From NCBI GenBank assembly GCA_959347315.1, contig OY365816.1:27964267-28028266 (forward strand): a stretch of DNA of 64,000 nucleotides, written 5' to 3'. Of this stretch, positions 11,801 through 21,889 are shown piece after piece (within the stretch, counting starts at the first letter, position 1; every line of letters begins with the position of its first letter). The stretch is from Bimastos eiseni. Taxonomy: Eukaryota; Annelida; Clitellata; Crassiclitellata; Lumbricidae. A program made the translations under genes and the position numbers. The notes beneath the pieces are model-generated. The model searched no databases. It had not been told where the DNA came from and worked only from the letters and a program-made list of their open reading frames with translations.

Positions 11801-14800
11801 CACGGCGCATGCATACGGCTAGTGGGGGTGTTCTCTCCGCTGAGTGGGTCCAACTGAGGTAGTTACCCGCCTTTGGGTTAACGCCCCGTTGATGTGGCTA
11901 CGGGGGAGACGAGAGATGTAATTATCGAGGAGGGAATCCTGTTGATCCTGGTTGGGGATATGGAAGACTCCGGATGTAAATGATATCGTCCGCTAACTGC
12001 ATATGCCGGGATTAGGGTTGAAACAAAGGGATGAAGGTTGATCAGAGGCTGTCCGGGAAACTGGTCGAAGGCATATGCCGCACGTCAGCGGTTTAACGCT
12101 CTTCAGATCGTAAGCGATGAAGGAAAGATGTTGTTTCGATTGGTAGTTAAATAAATGTATTATGTAGAGTTCTTCAAGCTCATGAATATGTAGATAGTAT
12201 GTGCAGTGAATGTGCGCATCGTATGAAATGGATGTGAGTATTAATATTAATGAATTAGAACAGGTATATTTAGGAATGAACCGAGTTTGATTTTCTTGTT
12301 GAGTCCGAGTACCGAGTTTTACGAGTTGAATTTTTTCGAATCCAAGGCCGTGTCCGAGTTTTGAATATTTAAAAAAGTCTCATTCTCTTGATGTTTAGAT
12401 TGGCAGCTTGCACATAGCTTTAATGAATTATTTAGCTTGGCTTTAGTTAACACTAGGAAGTAGCAACTTGTAGACACTAACAGTAGCAGTATTAGTGTTT
12501 TAGTCAGGTCAATTGTCGTTTTGTAATAATGACCAGTATTTTTACTTTTAGTAACGTCGGTTGTCGCTTTATAAATTAAAAAATCGGATTTTCGTTTTCA
12601 AAACAAAAAATCGGAAAGATTAATACTCTGGCCCATTGTTTGCCCGAGTCCGAGTAATGCTGAGTACCAAGAAAATTCGACGGATCCGAATTCCAACCGA
12701 GTTTTGGTTCATCCCTATGTATATTTAACGTAGGCTGCCGCTAGTGAATATTAACATACTGCATGCAATGAATATGTAAATCGTTTGTAGTGAGTATGTA
12801 GATTCTTGTTGATTCCCGCTTTCTGCATTGACGACACTCAGCCTGAACTCAGGAAAGGCGATCCCTGGGGATCGAGGGGGACAAGTCCGCCTCACCTTTT
12901 ACAGAGAGAGGACACGTTATACAGTTGTCCCATCACATTTCTTACCCCCTGTCATTGGGTGTACCCACCTCTCAAATGAGATCGCTGTCTCTGCCTGATC
13001 TTGACCTTATCTCTACATAGGCCAGCATTAGCGATCTTAAATTATACAACATTGGTTCGGAAAATAGGTTCTTTGGCGGAGTAAGTCCAAACCTATTATT
13101 CTCTCTACTCCATGCCTGGTATTGAGAGGGTTCACTAGATGGTATTCTGGGTGTCTGATGGAATTGGCTTTGGGGTGTCCATGGTCAACGACTGCTTTAT
13201 GTTATTCGAGCAAATACCCTTGCAGACTATTCTACGTCTCCCCGATGGGTGGCTATTCGCCAACGTAGAGGAACTAAATAGCCTTCTGGTCTCTTGCGAA
13301 AATTGACCCGGTCTGGCTTCCTATTCGTTGGCTTTCCTTCTTTTGAAGAGCACCGCTCTAAAGCTGAATGTGCTCTTTTCCGCGCAGTTATTTTGAACCG
13401 ATGTCACATCCTTCTCGATTCCCTTCCTCCCACAAGGTCACCCCTTATTTTTGACAATGTATGTAGGTACATACATTTGCCTCCCAGCTGATTGTCAACA
13501 CTTTATAATTTTGTTTGTTGTTTTGGAGACAATAAAAACACTTGGTTATGATTATATGGTTAAGGTCTGGTGTACCATAAATAATGAACGCATTACTGGT
13601 ACTTATAGAGCGAATCTTAGACTTAAACGAGGTGTCTAATATGCGTGATCATTTCTCACAGTTCTTTTGTTTATTTTTATATTTTATTAATTTATTCTGA
13701 AATTTGATATTGCTCTTCTTCCACCATTTATTGCTCAGAAGTACACACTCGCCTCGACGGCGCAACTGCAGTTGTACTACAGAGCAATAATTGTGCGTGA
13801 AGGACTTGCTCAAGGTCCCTACACAGTGACTCCTCGGACGATGGTCAAACCCGCTCACTCAGCGCACACTGAGCCTTACGGGTCGACCGCTCTAACCAAT
13901 CAGCCACCGTGTCACACGGTGCTTCTTTTGGCTTAATAAAGCTCATTGAACACTAATTCAGAAGTGGTGCAGTTAGTACTAGTAGTAGCTTATGCTTAAT
14001 GACGCAGTTCTTTAACAAAATCATTTTCGCGACCTCCTCTTTTAGCCAAGCTTGGGACTGGCAGCAAGTGTTCATCTTTTGTTTGATAGAGGACGGTTGA
14101 CATGGACCATATCTTCCTGATAAACTTGTAATTTTTCATGCTAAGTATCTTCGCGTAGTTGATAAATTATTTAATTCAATCATTAATGAACTCAGTGATT
14201 ATTTCCGTAATTCAGTCAATAATTAATTCCTTAATTCGTTCCTCAACGAATGAATGAACAATCGAATTAATTAGCTGATGAGTGAATGAATGAATTAGTT
14301 AATTTACTCTTTAAGTCGTTGATGAATAAGTTAATTAATTCACTCATTAAACCATTCCTTTATTTGCTGATGCATGATTGGGAAAAAAACGAATTAATTG
14401 ATTAATGTTATATTGTGGCTGTTTATTTGCCTCTTCCAGTGATTCCTCTCAATCTGTTCTCGATGATATCAAGGAGAAGCTGCTCCACATCCTTCTTCAC
14501 CAATCTCAACCTCTTCTCTCATCCTCTGGATGTCCTCTCGACAAGGTCAGCTTCCTAAACAATCATCCTTAAACAACAGTCCGCGGCACGGTGGCCGATT
14601 GGTTAGAGTGGTCGGCCTGCAACGCGGAGAGTGCGGGTTCGACCCTCGTCCAAGGCGTCATTGTGTAGGGACCTTGAGCAAGTCCTTCGCGCACAATTGC
14701 TTTGCAACACAACTGCAATTGCGCCGTCGAGGTGTGTGTATGCACATCTGGACTAGTTCTAAGAAGGAAGAAATCATGTTACAAATGTCTTTCACTGCCT

Positions 14801-16954
14801 TGTATTGTATTGTATTGTATTGTATTGTATCAGTTAAGAATCATCAAGTTGCCAAAAAAGATCTGTAACTTGAAACGGGGCGAAGTCACGTGTCTGTTTC
14901 ATATTGCGTTTTACTTAGCCACTCTTGTGTCTTTGCTTTCAGAACGTTTTACATGTTGCAGTGCATTCAGGAACAATATTATGTTATGCTATGCTATAAC
15001 ATGTTATCTTAACATGTTACTACGGTGTTATTTCATGTAATGCCAATATTGTGTGAATCTGTTATGTTATATTAGGCTATGATATTCATGTTATATCACG
15101 CTACTTGTATTGTCGCATTCATGTTACGCTATATAAATTTACTCATTTTATATTATTAGTGTCATAGCATGTTACATAGCTATGTTACGCTACGTTAAGT
15201 CTTGTTATATTACTTGTGAAACGGTCAGCACAAGCACATTCGTCATATTAGCAATGCTCGAAAAATTCCAATGAAGAAATTATTTGTCGGTAGAAAAGCT
15301 CAAAATTGGCAACGAAATAATTTATGCAGTGTTAAACTAATAGTTAACTACACGATACCCGTAATGCTGACATGTAATGCTATCATCATTATAGGCGATA
15401 TTGAACGAAATAACTCGGGGTGACGTCAGCGGCGTGACGTTGTCATCTGAGAAGCAGACGACATTTAACAGATGGTACGTGGAACAGACGACATCGGATA
15501 AAGACTTCAAATTCCCGCCAAGGGATCCTCCACTGTCCGATGATCCGACAAATCGGCGGAAAATAACAACCTCCGATCCGGATTGCAATCCGCCAGCAAA
15601 TCCGGCTTCTCCGTGTCCCTCCGATCCGGGGCTGAATTACGACGAGGCACGCGGCCCCGACGGGACTCCGAGCGTCCCCGATTATCGCTCATTATCGCCG
15701 GCGGGTAATAATAACGACGGGGAAAGTACAGAGCAGTTGCGACTGTTGAAAAAGTGGTACGCTCAGGATTCGAACCCAAGCGTAGAGAGGATGAGCGACT
15801 ATGCGTCGAGGCTGAACGTCCTTCGTGGCCGCAAGGGAGTGCTCCAACCGACGACTAGCTTAGAGGACGTCGCCTGCTGGTTCAAGCGGACAAGGGACAC
15901 CGCCTCGATGAGGGTCCCTTCAGAATCGGCGGGCAGCGATGAGGAGGTGGATACGGGAGCAGGTAGCGAGGATGTTGTTGCTCGCCTGGGCGGAAGCCGA
16001 AAGAGACCCAGAAGCGCCCGGCGAGGTTCTCCGTCAAGTTCTTCTAGGGGAAAGGCCTTCGATGGCGCGGAGGACAGACCCAGCGGATTCCCCGGCGCGC
16101 GGCAGGACGCCGAACTGTTCCACAGATATCACTACGACTCGCGTAAGGAACCGGAAGAGGAGGAGGAGGAGACCCGCACTTCCGGTCCACGTGACGATAA
16201 CGACGACGATTACTTCCGGTGCGATGTCGAGTACCCGGATGACCGGATGAGGTGTCGAGCGAGACTTCCGGCGGAAGAGGCGACCGATCTGACGGTTCGC
16301 GCCGGAAGCGACCCACGAATTGACGCCAAGAGGCCGGAGTCACGTGCCCTTAGCGTCAAAGCGGAAGTCGATTCTCGCGGAAGCGGAGGTCACACGAGGA
16401 AGACACACAGCGCATGCGCGTCCCCTCTGAACCTGCCCTTCATGGAACCGGCGAGTGACTCCGGGTTCCTCCTGCATCGCTCCTGCACCCCGCCGCAGCT
16501 ACGTCACTTCCGCCAGCAGCACGTGATGCGCCTCCAGGCTGCCATGTCACAGGCGCTCAACCTTCACTACATCCAGCATCCGGGCATCTACCACCCTCAT
16601 CCATCCTTCGATTCAGGCCGCATGCTCCTGTCCGGTGGCTCCCCGCGCGGCCCATACAAAGACCCCAGTCGCCTGAGTCCCGCAGATAGCGGGGTGAGTG
16701 ACGGAGATAGGCGGAAGAGGAGCAGGGTCTTCATCGACCCTCTGACGGAGATCCCCCGTCTGGAGCGATGGTTCACCGAGGACACCCACCCCTCGGCGTT
16801 CATGATTGAACAGTTCACCGATGAACTGAACCGTTCACCCTACAGACAACGGTTCCCACCGCTTGAACCGAAGAATGTTCAGCTGTGGTTCAAGAACCAC
16901 AGGGCGAAGGTCAAACGACAGAAGATCGAAATGAACTCGAGAAGTCCCTCGTAG
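5388..16954 (+). CDS. dve: Dve (defective proventriculus)-like compass homeobox transcription factor, spliced CDS, 5 exons
   Basis: Join 5388-5412, 7947-8162, 8962-9088, 14440-14545, 15395-16954 (2034 nt, 677 codons plus TAG); all junction phases agree. Seen: a CMP/ULD-like domain at about residues 16-122 (starts PIHCIVEQ, ends [11 protein letters not shown]), a CUT-like segment at about 130-190 (CPLDK joined to [13 protein letters not shown], then FNRWY), a long Ser/Arg/acidic linker, homeodomain 1 at about 269-330 and homeodomain 2 at about 600-670. Known: this order without CUT domains separates Dve from SATB, and Dve homeodomains carry about ten extra residues between helices 2 and 3. Both domains here have such insertions (about 12 and 10). 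Homeodomain 2 has Lys50 and Asn51 in WFKN, as expected for a K50 factor. It should act in the nucleus as a DNA-binding developmental regulator. The first exon is the weakest part of the model. Confidence 0.82.
5418..5990. repeat. TCTG, AGTC and ACAG tetranucleotide tracts in dve intron 1
   Basis: TCTG at 5418-5480, TCAGTCAG at 5530-5710, ACAG/GAGA at 5778-5990. The first starts at the exon 1 donor. Confidence 0.9.
6020..6800. promoter_or_regulatory. GC-rich complex non-coding island in dve intron 1
   Basis: Unlike the AT-rich repetitive surroundings, this stretch is GC-rich and CpG-containing, and lacks splice-bounded open frames. It contains GGATTA at 6432-6437 and 6677-6682, the K50-type homeodomain site, plus other ATTA cores. 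This suggests an enhancer or alternative promoter of dve; nothing in the sequence proves activity. Confidence 0.3.
7155..7380. mobile_element. MITE-like element with telomere-like core
   Basis: Long imperfect terminal inverted repeats: ATGTTACAGGCAAT at the left and ATTGCCTGTAACAT at the right. The internal parts AAATGCCT and GACAATTTGTAAAA are mirrored as TTTTACAAATTGCC. The centre holds degenerate CTAACCCTAACC-type repeats (7235-7315). No coding capacity, so non-autonomous. It lies in dve intron 1. Confidence 0.6.
7947..8162 (+). CDS. dve: dve exon 2, first half of CMP/ULD-like domain
   Basis: Acceptor TTTTTCAG at 7939-7946, donor G|GTGACA at 8163. It encodes 71 full codons with [26 protein letters not shown] and [10 protein letters not shown]. 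These match the known SATB/Dve pattern of a (L/I)PVxCVVE start, a xFVLVRKDxxF-like strand and an ALLxLGYS-like helix. This domain mediates oligomerisation in SATB1. Confidence 0.85.
8541..8765 (+). mobile_element. tRNA-derived SINE, near full length
   Basis: tRNA-like head with B box GGTTCGACC at 8589-8597, then GAGCAAGTCCTTCG, then the tail AAGCCTGGACGAAATAGG...GATCTTTGTTCACACAG. This copy links the head and the tail module seen separately elsewhere, so both belong to one SINE family. It lies in dve intron 2. Confidence 0.65.
8962..9088 (+). CDS. dve: dve exon 3, second half of CMP/ULD-like domain
   Basis: Acceptor CTTAG ends at 8961, donor AG|GTGACT at 9089. The residues [17 protein letters not shown] and [16 protein letters not shown] correspond closely to the compass-domain signature GLIxxGKWxPxxxSYVTD...ATVxDMLxDVxHVVTL. 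Entry phase 1 and exit phase 2 match the neighbouring exons. Confidence 0.88.
9297..9378 (-). repeat. Dispersed repeat module (AAGCGCCACTCGAAAGCCAAG type)
   Basis: Reverse copy: CGCTCGTGAATAAACTGG, GGCTTTCGAGTGACGC, GGAGATTACGATTACG. Related copies lie at 23948, 36078, 49092, 56605 and 60566. Confidence 0.5.
10262..10356 (+). repeat. SINE tail module
   Basis: Contains GTGCCAGTCCCAAGCCTGG and ends CATAGTGTCGCTAAACTGC; in dve intron 3. Confidence 0.6.
10905..11060. repeat. GAGTTAACTC palindromic repeats
   Basis: Several GAGTTAACTCA and GAGTTTGA units, many palindromic, in dve intron 3. Confidence 0.7.
11440..12135. promoter_or_regulatory. GC-rich complex island in dve intron 3, bounded by a 22-bp direct repeat
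   Basis: A CpG-containing, non-repetitive block with no convincing coding frame. It contains TAATCC at 11594-11599 and GGATTA at 12009-12014. The 22-mer starting TAAGCGATGAAGG occurs at 11676-11697 and again, identical, at 12111-12132. It could be an enhancer or an insertion with a duplicated edge. Confidence 0.3.
12272..12716. mobile_element. MITE-like element, possibly hAT-related
   Basis: Ends are inverted: AGGAATGAACCGAGTTT at the left and AACTCGG-type sequence then GGTTCATCCCT at the right. GTATATTTA occurs just outside both ends, but not flush as a clean target duplication. The interior is rich in GAGTCCGAGT and non-coding. Confidence 0.45.
13743..13913 (-). mobile_element. tRNA-derived SINE head
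   Basis: Reverse copy with an A-box-like TGGCTGATTGG, a degenerate B box and CCTTGAGCAAGTCCTTC. Same family as the copies at 14582 and 34079; in dve intron 3. Confidence 0.7.
14440..14545 (+). CDS. dve: dve exon 4, start of CUT-like segment
   Basis: Acceptor CTCTTCCAG ends at 14439, donor AAG|GTCAGC at 14546. It encodes 35 codons including [14 protein letters not shown] and CPLDK. In SATB/Dve the CUT-like fold starts with a TVRNALKDLL-type helix followed by ECPLSQ, so this exon fits just before exon 5. A SINE insertion starts only about 35 bp downstream. Confidence 0.75.
14582..14750 (+). mobile_element. tRNA-derived SINE head
   Basis: A box TGGCCGATTGG at 14592-14602 and B box GGTTCGACC at 14636-14644 are the RNA polymerase III promoter of a tRNA-like head, followed by ACCTTGAGCAAGTCCTTCG. 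It is inserted about 35 bp behind dve exon 4. Confidence 0.75.
14960..15210 (+). repeat. ATGTTATGCTA-type AT-rich degenerate repeat
   Basis: Many variants of ATGTTA(C/T)GCTA between dve exons 4 and 5; preceded by a TATTG run at 14800-14832. Confidence 0.65.
15395..16954 (+). CDS. dve: dve exon 5, CUT-like segment and two divergent homeodomains, stop
   Basis: Acceptor CATTATAG ends at 15394; the exon runs 1560 bp to TAG at 16952-16954. Its first codons complete the CUT-like segment ([14 protein letters not shown]). Homeodomain 1 centres on [13 protein letters not shown] and ends in WFKRTRD. Homeodomain 2 centres on [12 protein letters not shown] and ends in WFKNHRAK. Between them lie basic ([10 protein letters not shown]), acidic (EPEEEEEE) and Pro/Ser-rich stretches with no clear fold. 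Coding GC is far above the surrounding DNA. There is no ATG near the 5' end of the open frame, as expected for an internal exon. Confidence 0.9.
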   Translation, partial: AILNEITRGDVSGVTLSSEKQTTFNRWYVEQTTSDKDFKFPPRDPPLSDDPTNRRKITTSDPDCNPPANPASPCPSDPGLNYDEARGPDGTPSVPDYRSLSPAGNNNDGESTEQLRLLKKWYAQDSNPSVERMSDYASRLNVLRGRKGVLQPTTSLEDVACWFKRTRDTASMRVPSESAGSDEEVDTGAGSEDVVARLGGSRKRPRSARRGSPSSSSRGKAFDGAEDRPSGFPGARQDAELFHRYHYDSRKEPEEEEEETRTSGPRDDNDDDYFRCDVEYPDDRMRCRARLPAEEATDLTVRAGSDPRIDAKRPESRALSVKAEVDSRGSGGHTRKTHSACASPLNLPFMEPASDSGFLLHRSCTPPQLRHFRQQHVMRLQAAMSQALNLHYIQHPGIYHPHPSFDSGRMLLSGGSPRGPYKDPSRLSPADSGVSDGDRRKRSRVFIDPLTEIPRLERWFTEDTHPSAFMIEQFTDELNRSPYRQRFPPLEPKNVQLWFKNHRAKVKRQKIEMNSRSPS

Positions 16955-17575
16955 GGTGGGAGTGGGGGGACTATGCTCTCGCCCTCAAATACTTGTAATC
17001 TGGATGCTTTATATTGCTCCTCTTCGGGATAACTCATCAGGTGGCGACTTTTCGCATTTATATGATTGACTCTGGCGAAATGCAAAGGAATCATTTATTG
17101 GTCAAAGCGTCAATTAATGGGAATATATTATGATTATTATTACAACTCCTACCATTATCATCATCATCATCATCACTATAGTCGTCGTCATCATCATCAT
17201 TGCCAATATTATTATTATTATTATTATTATTGTTATTATTATTTTTATAATTATTATTACTATTATTATCATTATCATTACCATTATCACTGCCGTAATA
17301 CTATCACTATTACCACTATCATTGCTGCTATTATTATAATTATGATTATCATCATCGTCATCATTATGTTAAGTACCATTTTGATTATCATCATGATCGT
17401 CAGCATTATCATCGTCGTCATTGTTACTATTACAACTGCAGAGATCTTGCTTCCTAGTTTTTGTCGAGATTCTTAAAGACTCTGCGTGCAAACTTCCTGC
17501 AGATTTTACTGCATATTTTCTTTCTTACAGATTTCGAACATGGAGTATATCATTATGTTCCTTCAAATCAATAAA
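16955..17575 (+). other. Probable dve 3' UTR with polyadenylation signal
   Basis: The stretch after the dve stop contains AATAAA at 17570-17575, the first canonical signal on this strand. Most of it (about 17128-17445) is ATT/ATC trinucleotide repeat. The exact cleavage site cannot be seen. Confidence 0.45.
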
Positions 17576-17869
17576 GCATGCAAAGATATTTTGTTTATTT
17601 CTTACATTTTATGACTAGAATGTCCAAGACTAAGAATTTGGTGTACAGCGCTATTACGCCTTTGTGAATCCTGTCTGACTCGAGGTTAGAAATGTACTGG
17701 CTTCTGTAAACCAGTTTAATCTACAATACAACCAGGCTTTTATAGCGCGCTTTGATAGGGCAAGTTTTGCACGAAAGCGCACACACGTCTCGACGAAGCA
17801 ATTGCAGTTGTAATGCAGAGCAATTGTGCGCGAAGGACTTTGCTCAAGGTCCCGTCGATGGTTTACGAA

Positions 17870-17915
<46 letters not shown>

Positions 17916-17955
17916 GAATAATATAAATAATACTACTACTACTAATAATAATAAT
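17128..17955. repeat. ATT/ATC and AAT trinucleotide tracts
   Basis: 17128-17445 is ATT/ATC-rich; 17868-17955 is AAT-rich and follows the partial SINE. Confidence 0.9.
17769..17862 (-). mobile_element. Partial SINE (post-head part)
   Basis: Reverse copy of the GAGCAAAGTCCTTCGCGC...GTCGAGACG part; the tRNA-like promoter boxes are missing. Confidence 0.6.
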
Positions 17956-19777
17956 AGGGAGATTCGGGTCAGTACCCACCATTGCGGAGAAACTGGTGGG
18001 TTACAGTGTTTAACAAAACCCTGCGTAAGCTAAACTCGTTGACATCAATCTTACCTTATCTTATTTATACTAAAGGAAAGCACACACAATATTTATTCTA
18101 ATATCTCGTCCTTATTATATTATTTCTAATTTATTTATATGTATGAGTTCAAGAAGAATGGCGTGTAATTGACCTTCTGAAGTTCAAGGCCATCTCTTGC
18201 CAGGAATCAACTGGTCTTTCGTTCCGGGTAAGACCCACGTGGCTAGAGATCCAGGCTTTGGTGACCTCGACATTTTGCATATGTGATGGAAAAGTTCTCG
18301 GAACCATCAATCCAGCTTCTACTTATGCATGCTTATTTTCATCAATCCAGGCTCTATCTATCTATATAATTACCTAAGTCATGTGCTTTGTCCGTCACAT
18401 CCAAGGCGCGTAACTGGACAGAAGTCGAATCTAAGACGCGTGATTGGACAGAAATTGACCGAAATATTGAAGTTGACCTACATATTTATTCGTTGCAAGA
18501 GTTTTACAAAATGGGTCCGAATCGCGTTTCAAACAGGTGTTTTTCACATCTGTGTAACTATATTTGCAGTTATTAAAATTAAATATATCGTGTAATGTAA
18601 ATATATATTATATATTCAAATTAAATGCACACTTAATGTATGAAACTCGATTTTGAGTCGAATGAATCGCCTTCAGGCCTACTAAAATACGCGTGTAAAC
18701 AACGTTACTCAGAGGGCGTTTCCCGGATAAACATTGCGACGGTCGCTGAATTTCCTTGCCTTTGGGGCGCAAGTTGTAGCCTTTCTGTGCAATTAGATGA
18801 AACGGGTTGAATCGTGAGCTATTATATTTTCCTACCCTGGATTCTTCACGGGTTGACAGCTAGTTTAAAAATATTCTCTTAATTCATTGCGGTCGACTCA
18901 TATTTCTTTTACGGTAGAGTTCAGATTGACCGAACCGCAGCCGTGCTCTATATTTATATAGCATCAGTTGGCAATGTTTTAAAGGTGTCTAGAGAAAAAG
19001 AGAAAGGGAGAGAGCCAGACAGACAGAAAGAGAGAGCGTTCTGACTCAGTGATTCCCAAAGTGTGTTTTGCGGGACCTTACCGCTCCATGCTATTGAGAA
19101 AAAGGCTCTGTGATATAATTGGATTTTTTAAATATCTTTAAATGTGTTATTACATTCTAAATGATACTACGACCTGAAGACATGGCTTCCGTCGGAAAAC
19201 CACATTTAAAAAATTTCTAATCTATAAAAGAGAATTCAATAATAAATTACGGTATCATTAATTAAACCTGTATTGACCTGCCTCGTTAGATATAGGGGCC
19301 TAAATCAGAATATTGTTAAGGTATTGGTTCTTTCTAAAAAAATGAGATAAAAAAGTTATTTAAAAAGATTGTGATGCATTGCTCTTATTGCTCTATAGCT
19401 GTGTTCACGTAGTTTTACTTTCCGAACATTTGCAACAAATCGAAAGAACGAAAAACAAACGAGAACAAGGAACAAGTCAGCGCCGAAGGAAAGCGCCCTC
19501 AAGTGTTCAGTAACGAAATGCCCAGTACAAAAACCGTTAATTAATTAATCAATAGTCAATTAATTCAGCAGAAATCAACAAACTAATATCAGATTCAACA
19601 AGTCAATATAACGGCGATATATGATAACGATGCTGATAACAGTAATAACAATGGTGCCTACAAAGGTAACGAAAATGACACGGTAATGATGACCACAAAG
19701 GTAGCCACCAATCTCCAACACCCACCAACTGAGTTTCTGATCACAAGGTGGCCCCACATTTTAGACCACTGTCAGTT

Positions 19778-19779
<2 letters not shown>

Positions 19780-19819
<40 letters not shown>

Positions 19820-19820
19820 G
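19780..19820. repeat. (TCAA)n microsatellite
   Basis: About ten TCAA units; a chance Ser-Ile-Asn-Gln frame runs through it. Confidence 0.95.
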
Positions 19821-20313
19821 AAACTCGATATAGCGCCTCCTCAAGTAATCTACACATCGGCGATCCCAGTCCAACTATGGCCAAAGAGGACAATTTAAAA
19901 AGAAGAGTAGAAGGAAAAAACCATACACCCCAGGTGTCCTTTCTGTCAGGTTCCCCGGACCCTGCATTTCCCACCACCCTGTTAAAAATCTAGAGACTCC
20001 ACTGCTAGGTCCCGGCAGATTTGAGGCCGGAAAGTAGCTCTTCTTATAAACCGAATTTAGTTCGCTTACTATAGACTCGGAGGCGCAGATTACTTTTATA
20101 TTGAAGTGCACTACAATTTAACGAGTGTACACGCATTGGCAATTAAAGCGCTTAGAAAATTTAATATACAAATAACTCGTATTTGGCGCTCAGTAAGTAA
20201 TAGCTTAAAATGAAAGTCCCTTAACAAATCCATAAGTAAGTTACAGAATAGGAAGATTTGTATGCAAACAGAATCTTTCACTCAAAACTGCGGAATCAAA
20301 TTGCCCCATAAGG

Positions 20314-20314
<1 letters not shown>

Positions 20315-20346
<32 letters not shown>

Positions 20347-20810
20347 CATACTGAACAAATTTCATAATACAGTGTGAGCTGAAAAAGCGAGCCCTAGACT
20401 CCTCTTAAGTCTTATCGAACTACGAATTGTTCACACGAAAATTCAAATGAATTCTTATTGGAACTCAATTTAATTATGCGACGGCTAACGACTTTAAAAT
20501 CTTTTAACGCTAAGTTCTTGGGGTGACGTCCTTTCTAAATAAACTGAATCAGACAAGAAGGTGCTCCGTGCAGGACTTTAATTAAAATGCTATTTAAACT
20601 GCTAATAATTAGTAATTGGCAAGCCGCGCGGCAAATCGCCATGCAATGTCGAAGCCCAAGGTACAAGTACAGATTGCAGTTAATATATATATATATTTAT
20701 ACATGTACTTGCATATATATATATATATATACATATCCAGATAGCATACGAACGCTATGCATTAACGGTATACATATATAAACTTGTATATAGTTTATAT
20801 GTAGGCCTAC
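20315..20810. repeat. TA dinucleotide runs
   Basis: TA run at 20317-20345 and interrupted TA runs at 20682-20733 and 20770-20795. Confidence 0.9.
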
Positions 20811-21422
20811 ATGTATTGAATACACACACATACATTGTGTCAGTGGTAGACCCTTAAGTTCAGAGTGCAAAGGCCAAGTACTTAACTCTCTTTTAGGTTA
20901 AGTTCTATCGACTGCTGCCAAATAAGTTTATAAAAAGGTTAATTAATTGGACAAAGCCCTTACTTACTAACCTTGATTCTTCGACACAAAACCACATCTG
21001 TGACTGATATCGAGGGAACTGTTAATGCAAAATTGCAGTCGAATCGAATATTGAATGGAATCGGAAGCTAAAGTTCGAATTCGACTCAATTCTCTAATCG
21101 AATCAGCGGATACGTGTTTGATAATCTTTTAGACGTAGTAAATGCTCGATACTCAAACCACAGATCCACAATAACACAGTTATCAATCTATCAATGTAGA
21201 TCTAGCGAATTTTTTGCAGTTTAAAACGATTGAAGGTGAACATTAATTTCATATAAAATTAAACAGCACAAATAATTTAAATTAAATAAAACCAGAGAAA
21301 AACCCAACTCAAGTCAGTGCGTAGCGACTGTGGACAAGTTGCTCACCCACAATTGCAACAGGAAATCCACCTCATTCATCCCAACCCCGAGTGGAATGGA
21401 CCGACCTTTGGGGCAGAGAACT

Positions 21423-21490
21423 CATCATCACCATTGTCATCATCATCATATCATCGTTGTCATCATCATCATCATCATCATCACTATCAT
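21423..21490. repeat. (CAT)n microsatellite
   Basis: CAT/CAC triplets between dve and CASK ends. Confidence 0.9.
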
Positions 21491-21553
21491 CAAAGCAGCT
21501 TCGTAGGTCCATAGCTATAACATCTCCATACAAACGGATCTTACTCGCTCTCA

Positions 21554-21640
21554 GGTAGTGCCAGTCCCAAGCCTGGATACAGGAGGAGGGCGACGCGAAT
21601 GATCTTTGTAAACAAACAGTGTCGTTAAACTAAAACTACC
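21554..21640 (+). repeat. SINE tail module
   Basis: GTGCCAGTCCCAAGCCTGG, GGAGGAGGGCGACGC and CAGTGTCGTTAAACT in order. Confidence 0.6.
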
Positions 21641-21889
21641 ATCTGCACTGTAGTGTATAAATAGCGGTGAGATTTCAGTAAATATCCTAACAGACTGAGA
21701 ACTGAAAAAAGACAGATTAACAACAAAAATTTCACGTCACATGAACATGATGAACGCAGTTTCTAGGTTGCGAAATGATCAGAAAATGGTGACATTTTGC
21801 TCGTGACACGTTAAGTTCTGTGTCAGATTTAATGACGTACGAACAAAACAAAAACTCGTCCTTCTGTACAGAGTTCGAATCTTTGGTCA

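Larger units (their letters stand above)
17960..21300. other. Intergenic DNA between dve and CASK ends
   Basis: No coding pattern seen on either strand apart from the listed simple repeats. The CASK polyadenylation site is not obvious; minus-strand AATAAA-type motifs occur only far out, near 18050-18130. Confidence 0.45.

Noticed and set aside
13294..13640. Two open frames of about 65 codons in dve intron 3
   Set aside because: No CUT-like, CMP or other motif; phase not needed between exons 3 and 4, which already join in frame.
14582..14660. tRNA gene
   Set aside because: A and B boxes are present, but no cloverleaf or acceptor stem was evident by eye and the same head continues into a SINE body; the other copies behave alike.
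15401..15403. Translation start at TTG 15401 for the dve homeodomain ORF
   Set aside because: An acceptor at 15394 and a perfectly phased upstream exon show that this is an internal position.
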